A stretch of 26,325 nt of DNA from the NCBI GenBank assembly GCA_000226015.1, contig JH152696.1, positions 328,277 to 354,601 on the forward strand, read 5' to 3'. A program made the position numbers and the translations under genes. The notes below the pieces were generated by a model. It saw only the letters and a program-made list of their open reading frames with translations, was not told the DNA's origin and made no database searches. Positions 1 through 7,212 of this stretch are shown one piece after another. The DNA is from Mnemiopsis leidyi. Lineage: Eukaryota > Ctenophora > Tentaculata > Lobata > Bolinopsidae. Positions within the stretch are counted from its first letter, which is position 1, and each line of letters opens with the position of its first letter.

Positions 1-310
1 CTGGTGAAGAGATACCATTACAAAAATATCACGTGTGCTGTTCCCTGCTATTGGAAGCTCATATCCCATGGCCTTGTCTGACTCTCAATCGATCTACGTA
101 TCGTGCCATCGGCGTATGCAATCACGTGATGCTGATACACGATCGTGTGCTGGACTGTTGTCAAGCATCTCGTGTATCTTTTTCCGGGCAGTATGCCAGT
201 ATAGCATGCTTTAATTGGGTACAGAAGGAGCCCCATAATTTAACGACCATGAGATAACAAACTTTGACATGTGACACGCAAATAAAAGACGGGGAAAAAT
301 TATTTTGAGT

Positions 311-405
311 ATATATATTGAAAAATATCGGGGGAAAGGAAGGAGGCCCGGTAAATAGAGGGACCCGGTAAATAGAGGCCCGGTAAAACGAGGGTTTACT
401 GTATT
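311..405. repeat. Degenerate CCCGGTAAATAGAGG-type repeat ending in a TTTACTGTA terminus
   Basis: Three imperfect direct copies of a CCCGGTAAA(TAGAGG) motif run up to GAGGGTTTACTGTA. The terminus is the same type (CAGTAAA in reverse) as the pogo-like MITE at 4143-4243, and the internal motif recurs near 4260-4310. I read it as one end of a related DNA element whose other end is not obvious. Probable, not proven. Confidence 0.45.
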
Positions 406-532
406 TATGTTTTCTTGCAAGGTCGTCAGCCCAAAGTAAATGTGAAATAATAAGGTCAGCAAGATCCGGGTATTCACCAGTGGATTAGAAAAGTGATGAA
501 AGGTGCTATATGAAAATTTTAAACAGGTCTGG

Positions 533-627
533 TGATTAACGGGCGATGCGTGTCTAGAATTTCTTCGCCAGGCCAGAAATGCGTGAGAGCGCGTGATGGC
601 CGCGACAGTAGGTTATCAACCTACAAG
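533..627 (+). repeat. Palindromic repeat, copy A
   Basis: About 95 bp running from AACGGGCGATGCG to GTAGGTTATCAACCTACAAG. Two inverted copies lie at 1326-1419 and 1659-1752 with only a few differences. The inner end is itself a near-perfect palindrome (GTAGGTT-ATCAACCTAC). Together with copy B it forms the ends of a roughly 890-bp inverted-repeat structure. No transposase is visible inside, so the family is non-autonomous or of unknown type. Confidence 0.7.
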
Positions 628-907
628 CAGTGGCGTAACGTTGTAGGTCTAGCCAATAGGGCGCCCCTCGGCGATGAAAATGTGCCCCTAAGTGGCGCCC
701 CTGGTGTAAGGGCTTACTGTGAGCAATTTGTGAAAAAATTGCCAAAAAATCTAAATAAAAAGTGAAGTGATTGAACCAAACACGCAATTTTGCTAGTCGC
801 GCAGTTAATCTTTCAAAATTTTCCCATATTTTTATGACGATTTGGCGCCCCCTAAGGACGGCGCCCCCCTGCGTATCCGGGGTGGCCGGGGCATCGTTAC
901 GCCGCTG
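628..907. mobile_element. hAT-like non-autonomous element (MITE) with 8-bp target duplication
   Basis: The element is 280 bp with terminal inverted repeats CAGTGGCGTAACGTTG and, on the other end read in reverse, CAGCGGCGTAACGATG (14 of 16 match). It is flanked by a perfect 8-bp direct repeat CCTACAAG at 620-627 and 908-915. CAG-starting termini plus 8-bp duplications are the signature of hAT transposons. There is no transposase frame, so it must have been mobilised in trans. It sits exactly at the inner end of palindromic repeat copy A, so it inserted later. Confidence 0.85.
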
Positions 908-1325
908 CCTACAAGTCTGGTGAAAGCGGGTGCCCCTGTTCTGTACCTCGGCCAATGCAATGCTTATGTTGGGAGCTAACTATAACTATGTGCCAGAACT
1001 AAACCCTTTCATATTAATAACATCCTGGCTGCAAATAGGTTCGTACTATGTACTAAGACATTCATTGAAAGAACAGTTTCAGAAACTTTCCAAAAATAAG
1101 CACTACTCTCACATCCAATGATCTGAATATTAGATTTTTTAAAACTTTATAAATTGATCTTAAAGTCCTTAACCGAATTAAAGGATTCAACTTCAAATGG
1201 AAGCATATTCCAAACCATAAGAATTCTTTCTGTGATAAAACTTTTGTATAAAGATTTATTTTGCCTGAACAACTATTCTTCACTTCACCAGAGCATTTTG
1301 TGAGCAGCACAACGCACGCTCATGT

Positions 1326-1419
1326 TGTAGGTTGATAACCTACTGTCGCGGCCATCACGCGCTGTCACGCATTTCTGGCCTTTCGAAGAAATTCTAGACG
1401 CGCATCGCCCGTTGACAAA
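1326..1419 (-). repeat. Palindromic repeat, copy B
   Basis: Inverted copy of 533-627, starting GTTGTAGGTTGATAACCTAC and ending CGCATCGCCCGTTGA. It differs from copies A and C at only a few positions, for example CTGTCACGC against CTCTCACGC and CCTTTCG against CCTGGCG. Confidence 0.7.
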
Positions 1420-1658
1420 CACGTACATCCCTGTGCAAGCTTAAGACAAAATTAAAACGGACGCGCCGCGCGCAATCCAAAAGCTCACATTTTGTGCGTC
1501 CGGATAGGATGCGCGCAGCGCGAGCTATATGGCTATAGCTATGTTGGCTTAAAAACTGGTTTGGTGACGGATTTGCTACACGCTGCATAGTTGTAGGTTG
1601 TCGCAGTGATACCCGACTCACGCAGCTAGAACGTTAGACGGATATAATCTCGTCAAAG

Positions 1659-1752
1659 TTGTAGGTTGATAACCTACTGTCGCGGCCATCACGCGCTCTC
1701 ACGCATTTCTGGCCTGGCGAAGAAATTCTAGACGCGCATCGCCCGTTGAGCT
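1659..1752 (-). repeat. Palindromic repeat, copy C
   Basis: Third copy, same orientation as copy B and 333 bp further on. The sequence just upstream (1590-1658: GTTGTAGG...ACCCGACTC...AGACGGATAT) recurs in diverged form at about 2253-2330, so a larger repeat family spans this stretch. Confidence 0.65.
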
Positions 1753-1905
1753 GCATAGCCCTACTGCTTCGAAGCGGCAGCTTCCGGCGCGCGCGAAGCG
1801 CGCTGGCGTGGCAGCGCGTAAATATAATTATTCAAAAAAAATTGGAAAGGGTCACAACTTGTACGGCAGCGCGCACCCTCCTGTCATTTTTTTCCCTCTA
1901 TTCGC

Positions 1906-1981
1906 TTCGAATGAGGGTCGCTTCGAATGAGGGTCGTTTCAAATGAGGGTCGGACAAAGTCAGACAAAGTCAGACAAGGTC
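1906..1981. repeat. Two short tandem repeats, 16-bp and 10-bp units
   Basis: Three copies of a unit close to TCGCTTCGAATGAGGG are followed directly by three copies of ACAAAGTCAG (the last ending ACAAGGTCA). This is a local microsatellite-like expansion inside repeat-rich intergenic DNA. Confidence 0.7.
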
Positions 1982-2369
1982 ACAACGTGAGACAATGACG
2001 GATGACTAACTTGCTCTAACCAGAGCCCTTTTGCGCTTTCATACGCAGTGAGTTTAAGCTTCTGATTAGGTAAAATGACCCATGTTAAAAAACATTTCCA
2101 GTGTACGCAAAGGTGACCCTTACAATTTAAATTCTTTTTAAATGGATTATATATTTTATATAGGGTCATTTGTGTATTTAAGGTGTTATTCTCTTTTTTG
2201 ATTTGGTCCCCTTTTTGTTTTGATCAGCTCTACTCTGATGAACACCTTCAAGGTTGTAGAGGTGTTACCCGACTCGCGTGTAAGACGGATATCATCTTGT
2301 CAACTTCAAGGCTACAGCAACCCTTAAACTGATTCGGACACGGCAATAGTCCACAATATTATAAAAGTC

Positions 2370-2630
2370 TTATTTATTTGTTACACCTGTACCCAGGCTT
2401 TTACAGTTATACTGAAGGGGCTCCTGGAAGGTTTTTGATCTTTTAATGGAGACCCTCCTCGTTTAACCCTCAATCACGGTTTCCTTATCATTCGGCTGAG
2501 TCGACCGAAGAAGATTGCATAGGCAAAAGCCCTAAGCGCACTCCTCTAGCATTGTCGGATCTGGGAATTGAACCCCCGATCTTCTGCATAGCTAGTCGGG
2601 ACAGATACCACTACACCACCAACCCTTTAG
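2370..2630 (-). mobile_element. tRNA-derived SINE, minus orientation
   Basis: Read on the minus strand it opens with a tRNA-like head: an A-box-type GGTGGTGTAGTGGTATC and a B box GGGGGTTCAATTCCC, matching RNA polymerase III internal promoters and tRNA D and T arms. A body follows that is shared with 3184-3450 (TGCGCT, TCGGTCGACTCAGCCGAATG, GGAGACCCTC/GGTCTCCATT, TGTAAAAGCC), ending in an AT-rich tail. A true tRNA gene is unlikely because the body continues for about 170 bp and the same unit recurs nearby. Confidence 0.8.
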
Positions 2631-2639
2631 CCAACATAT

Positions 2640-2852
2640 TTGATTATAATGGTGAAACACATTGCTTTTTCATATTCCTTTCTCAAAGTCAATAAAAACC
2701 ACCATGCCCCTCTCAGTCGAAAATGTACTGCCAGTCCTGATTTTCCTTATCATCAGTTGTTTGAATGTCCTAACCTTCAATCAGAATATCAAAACAGACT
2801 GACAGCATCTGTTGAGAACCTTGAGACAAATTTAAACCTCCCAATAATTTAA
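2640..2852 (+). pseudogene. Possible degenerate LINE C-terminal fragment
   Basis: An open frame contains C-x9-H-x4-C spacing followed by PNLQSEYQNRL, which resembles the Cys/His knuckle and Hx(F)xCP segment at the C-terminus of some LINE reverse transcriptases. It starts right beside the SINE and no upstream reverse-transcriptase sequence joins it. This is weak and motif-level only; it may be chance. Confidence 0.25.
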
Positions 2853-3077
2853 AATCCGAATGTGGCTGCCATGGGAAATCCTAAACACTTCATGCTGGTT
2901 ATCTTCCGAAGTTCATTAAACCATTATTGCTAGAAAGAAGAGATGGTTGAGGGTAGTTGGATCGGTAAAAAGGAAAGGAAAACCGACAACCAACTCAAAT
3001 TTGTGTAGAATTTTGCAGCAGCATACTCTCATTGTACATTAGTATGAGTTACTACATTAGGATTTGCGTATTTAGCT

Positions 3078-3656
3078 CAGCAGCGTAACGATGCCCTGGC
3101 TGCCCCAGCTACGCCGGGGGCACCAAACCATCATAAAAGTATGAGACAATTTTGCAAGAATAACTGCGTGAATAGCAAAATCGTGTGTTGGTGGTGTAGT
3201 GGTATCTTCCCCGACTTTCTACGCAGAAGATCGGGGGTTCAATTCCCAGTTCCGCCAATCCTAGAGGAGTGCGCTAAGGGCATCTGCCTATGCAATCTTC
3301 TTCGGTTGACTCAGCCGAATGACCGGGAAACCGGGATTGAGGGTTAAATGAGGAGGGTCTCCATTAAAAGATCTAGAATCTTCTAGGGGCCCCTTCAGTG
3401 TAACTGTAAAAGCCTTGGTACAGGTGTAACAAATACAAATACAAATAACAACTTCACTATTTATTTAGATTTTAGGAACATATTTTCACAAAAAGTTCCC
3501 AGTATGCTCTTATACCAAGGGTGCCTTTTTACTGCTACGTCACCACTGATTCAGTTACTTCGGAGCGGCTTGATCATGTGTAGGGCGACACTGTGCCTCC
3601 CCCCTAAGGTGCCGCTCCTGCTAGCAGGGTTGGCAGGGGCAGTCGTTATGCCACTG
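3078..3656. mobile_element. Second, degraded copy of the hAT-like element, carrying a SINE
   Basis: The left end CAGCAGCGTAACGATGCCC and the right end (reverse CAGTGGCATAACGACTGCC), plus the GC-rich subterminal GCCCCCTAAGG motif, match the element at 628-907. The extra length is largely the SINE at 3184-3450. Flanking 8-mers (ATTTAGCT and AACCAAAA) do not match, so this copy is old or rearranged. Confidence 0.6.
3184..3450 (+). mobile_element. tRNA-derived SINE, plus orientation
   Basis: Same SINE family as 2370-2630 but in the opposite orientation. It has a tRNA-like head with TGGTGGTGTAGTGGTATC (A box) and GGGGGTTCAATTCCC (B box), a shared body and an (AAATAC)n tail near 3430-3450. It is inserted inside the degraded hAT-like element. 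Confidence 0.8.
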
Positions 3657-3822
3657 AACCAAAACAAACACCTGGGGCCTCTGAAAACCATTGGACTTAA
3701 CTGTTTCCTATTCCTCGTAGTCATTGTTTGCATTTGTGTCCTTTTTTTATTTACCTAGAAAATGCAAATCAATAAAATAGGTTACTTTAGGTCTAAATCT
3801 TTTTTCTTTAGGAGTGTTCTAC

Positions 3823-6805
3823 ATGTCAGGCCGAGAATTCTGTCTGAGATGTGATAGTATTCTGCCATTAGAAATAACTGGAACAGCTGTGATATGTAGG
3901 TTATGTCAACTGGCTCACTCCTACACTGATTTGCTTAACAAGGAGATACACAGCACTGTTATTTTCAACACAACAGATGTTACAGAAGAGGTTTGTATGA
4001 ATCATGCAAAATGTTTAGCCAGAAAAGCAGACCAACTGATCCTAAGTCAGTACCTAATTATTTTTGTTTATTTAGATGAATATAGAACATATTATAGGTT
4101 TGTATTAGCCCAATAAGTACATATAATGTTTGTATACTTGTACAGTAAAACCTCTATTTGCCGGGCCTCCCAGGGAATAGGGAGAAAGCCCAGTATATCA
4201 AGGGACACAGTAAATAGATGCAAGATCGATAGAGGTTTTACTGTATTTACTGTCAGGGGAAAGAGAGAAGGCTCGGTAAATTAAGGGACACGGTTATTAG
4301 AGCTCGTTACAGGGGGAGGTTTTTCATGGACCCTTGTGCCAGCCCCTTGTTCTAAGGGGTCCCCTTGCCTAGGACTGTTTGGCTGATGCCCCTTGAGTTG
4401 TTATCAACACTCCATCAACCCCCCTAGTCGTCTTCTAGCTGCCCATATCATGAGTGTATGAATTATAAACCTCTGTCACTGACAGTGAAACATCAAATCA
4501 AACCTTTCAAGGAGAACTTGTAAAAGCTAACTCAGATATGTGCTTTTTACAAACATTACTCATCAAATACAACATCAGATACATCAAAGGGTGTCATTCA
4601 CAAATGATGTCATCAAATTTTCGGCATCTCCCTTCTGTCATCATTTGTCATCACTCGAGACAAAACTCCCCTAAATTTTAGAGGTTTAGAGGTGCCATAA
4701 TGATGTCATTACTGTTGGGACCCCCCAATATTATGTCAAAACACTTTGATTTTTGGCTTTTAATTGCCATTTATTTTGATCAAAAATTCATAAGAAACAC
4801 AGTACATATTTTCAGGTGTGTGTGATGCACTAAAATAGAGACAGCATCTTCTCTTAGTCATCAGATAGCTCCTTAACATGCTCGAGGTAGTTCCTCACTC
4901 TCTTCTTCTGTCATAAATAATATAAATAAATCAATTATGAATTATGATGTCAGCATCATCACACCTAATCTCCTAAAATGTCTAAAAAATTCTATAATTC
5001 AAATAAAAGTTTGTTTGATAAAATTAAAAAGCATCAAGACAAAATTAATCGATGTTAATAAACTTCTTTTTAGCTACCAAATGCAAAGGGTTATCTTTAA
5101 GGAAAATGTTATGCTTAAGCTTATTTTTTCAAATAATTTCCACTTTCAATCCTATCTTAAACTTCATCTGAAATATCCCAAAAGTTTCCAATACCGCAAG
5201 TGCCCAATCATTGATGGCAGATCATTGATGAACAATATAAAAAGCAGTGGACCTAAGACTGATCCCTGGGGTATTCCTGATAAAATGTCTTTAAAGGAAG
5301 AAAATTTACCCTGAACAGACACCCTAAAAGTCCTGTCCATTAAAAAAATCTTTAAAAATTTTACCATCAACACCTAAATAGTGAAGCTTTAAAATCAACC
5401 TGCTATGAGGAACTGTAACAAATGCCTTTTTAAAATCGAAATATAATATATCTACTGGAATTCCCTCCTCTAAGAGTTCTATGACACAATCCATTGTTTC
5501 CAGCAAATTGCTCAAACAAGATTTACCTTTGACAAACCCATGCTGATGGGGGCTTATCTTATCTTCCACAAAAGACATTATAAGGCTATTCTACAAAGCC
5601 ACGCTTTAAAAAAGCTTCAAAGAATTAACCGTGCACTTTCCCTAATTCAACTTGACCTACAATACATTGAACAAAGCCCCATAATCCACATGTACAATGT
5701 AGAATCTGTCCCAAGTTCAAGCAGCCCTAAGAAATGTTACACCCCGAGACATATGAACGGAGCTTGGTAGAAATGATCCCTATGATTGTTTACAGCTTAT
5801 ATTATACCATATAAAAAATTACCTTTCAGTAAAAAAATTAACTTGAAAATTGTCTTACTTCAATTTCACTTGGAAATTGTAACTTTGAAAACCTTAAAGA
5901 TCTCCAAAAAATTGTATATTTTTGATGACATCATCATTGGCAAAACCCACCTCACCCCTTATCATCAATCGTCATCATTTTGAAATCCCCTCTTCTCCTA
6001 GGTGATGACTGATGACAGCATATGTGAACGACCCCTAAGGGGTAATAAAGGGCCATATATAGGATCTAAACATAAAACAAGGTTTTTGGGCTTTGGGACT
6101 GTCACTATCGGATTTGCGGGCACCATCGGGTGTGTCATTTAGGGGGTCAAAATAAGGTTGTTAGGCTTTGGGAGTGAGATTTAATCGGATTGGCTGTTAA
6201 ATTTTACGTTGAATGCTGGTCTCTTCTTTCAGCTCAAGTCGTATACAGCACTTTATGTGGTTGAACCATAGGGGTGGCCCTTTCTTATGGACCAGGGTTA
6301 AAACTTAACGAAAATCGATTGTGAATGGTCAAGAGGGCCAAACATTTTCGGGTGAAGCGACTTTTCTGGGGCGGTTGCCTCCATCTGAGTCTCAAAATTT
6401 TACAGATTTTTCAGGTAAGCTAGGAACTGAATCATGACATATAGCTCTGCGTATAATAGCATAAATCTTGTTTCCTTGGCATTCTTAAAAGTCTTTAAGT
6501 GTCGGGACAGGGGACATTCGACAAACTTAACTGATTTTCTCCTTAAACGGCTGGTCAAAGTGTGCTGTTAATTTTATATGTTTAACCTGGATACATCTGA
6601 TCCGTTTAAAGTTTTAAGAGTTTCGTGTTATCAGGTGGAGGAACTAGAGGAGGGGAACACTGGTCCAATGACTGACAGAAAGTGTCCGGGTTGTGGAAAC
6701 GAAGGAATGTCTTATACAACTCGACAGTTAAGAGGTGCTGATGAGGGACAGACTGTGTTTTATCTGTGTCCTAAATGTAAATATCAGGACAATGAAAATA
6801 GCTAG
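3823..6805 (+). CDS. POLR1H: RNA polymerase I subunit RPA12 (POLR1H/ZNRD1)
   Basis: Two coding exons, 3823-3990 and 6635-6805, join in phase 0 (GAG|GTTTGT donor, TTATCAG|GTG acceptor) to give 112 aa; the human protein is about 126. The N-terminal zinc ribbon has C7-x2-C10 and C25-x2-C28. The C-terminal TFIIS-like ribbon has C73, C76, C101, C104 and the loop RGADEGQTVFY with the DE pair (92-93) needed for RNA cleavage in this family. In the nucleolus the subunit supports Pol I cleavage and termination. The ATG chosen follows a 3' splice site (TTTTTCTTTAG, ending 3811) by 11 nt, so an upstream non-coding exon or a trans-spliced leader is likely. The exon 1 donor GTTTGT is weak, and exon 2 could start six bases later. 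The identification is firm. Confidence 0.9.
4143..4243. mobile_element. pogo/Tc1-like MITE, 101 bp, TA target duplication
   Basis: Termini CAGTAAAACCTCTATTTG and (reverse) CAGTAAAACCTCTATCGA are perfect for 15 bp. The element is flanked by TA on both sides (4141-4142 and 4244-4245), as expected for Tc1/mariner/pogo insertion. It has no coding capacity and lies in the POLR1H intron. A related CGGTAAATTAAGGGACACGG segment follows at 4270-4300. Confidence 0.8.
4585..6040. mobile_element. Possible inverted-repeat-bounded composite in the POLR1H intron
   Basis: The left end (about 4585-4670) and the right end (about 5925-6040) share an imperfect inverted motif: GGGTGTCATTCACAAATGATG with GTCATCA on the left and, read in reverse, GGGTCGTTCACATATGCTG with TCATCAGTCATCAC on the right. 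The interval contains the LINE fragment at 5164-5600. This may be one old DNA element carrying later insertions, or two separate copies in opposite orientation. Confidence 0.35.
5164..5600 (-). pseudogene. Decayed non-LTR retrotransposon reverse transcriptase fragment
   Basis: On the minus strand two overlapping frames, separated by a frameshift near 5330-5370, together carry reverse-transcriptase blocks in order: QHGFVKGKSC, then DILYFDFKKAFVTVPHSRL (motif A region), then GIPQGSVLGPLLFILFINDL (motif B and the following helix). The catalytic FxDD box expected next is not found; stops and frame breaks take over below about 5160. The piece is a dead internal fragment of a CR1/L2/Jockey-type LINE, with no endonuclease domain seen. 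Confidence 0.85.
6060..6240. repeat. Imperfect tandem repeat in the POLR1H intron
   Basis: AAGGTTTTTGGGCTTTGGGA followed by a GGATT-type end recurs about 67 bp later as AAGGTTGTTAGGCTTTGGGA with the same kind of end. There are two diverged copies and no coding signal. Confidence 0.35.
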
Positions 6806-7000
6806 TGTTTGTATCTGTGTGAAGAAAAATGTTTGGGAGGAAGACCATAAGACTATTTTTACTTTTATTTGTGAATTTTCATATCCAGACTGCAAAGCTC
6901 TTATTTCAATGAACTTAATTATTCATTTTTATTTAAGCTTCTTTTAATAGCGCCGTTTTTCTATAAATTCCGTGCAAAATGTTTGTTTTATTTTCCTAAA

Positions 7001-7006
7001 AATAAA
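7001..7006 (+). terminator. Candidate polyadenylation signal of POLR1H
   Basis: AATAAA lies about 195 nt after the POLR1H stop and is followed by a T-rich stretch (CTTTTTTCGTACTTTTTTAG). It is the first canonical signal after the stop and lies before the MRG15 start at 7213, which leaves only about 200 bp for the MRG15 promoter and 5' UTR. Confidence 0.55.
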
Positions 7007-7212
7007 CTCACTTTTTTCGTACTTTTTTAGCATTCATTCACAGGATCAGGATTGTGTCACGACAGGGTACGACAGGCATATTCTCTATATCATCTTAATT
7101 TAAGTACTTGAGTCTAGCAGTTATGATTTGGCCACCTCATATAATACTCACATGTTTGCGAAGAGTTGAAGACTGACACATTGTACTCTAAATAAGGCAC
7201 GTTCAGTATGAC

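Noticed and set aside
554..955. 133-aa minus-strand open frame
   Set aside because: It runs straight across the hAT-like element and its GC-rich inverted ends. The composition and boundaries are those of the repeat, with no family resemblance.
1062..1310. 82-aa minus-strand frame, considered as a LINE fragment
   Set aside because: No reverse-transcriptase or endonuclease motif can be named; the resemblance is only general hydrophobic and basic composition.
2560..2630. tRNA gene on the minus strand (and its twin at 3184-3256)
   Set aside because: A- and B-box-like motifs are present, but the acceptor ends pair poorly and both copies continue into the same roughly 170-bp body with an A-rich tail, which is SINE structure.
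4937..5314. 125-aa plus-strand frame in the POLR1H intron
   Set aside because: It overlaps the reverse-transcriptase fragment antisense and is Lys/Ile/Leu-rich AT-driven sequence.
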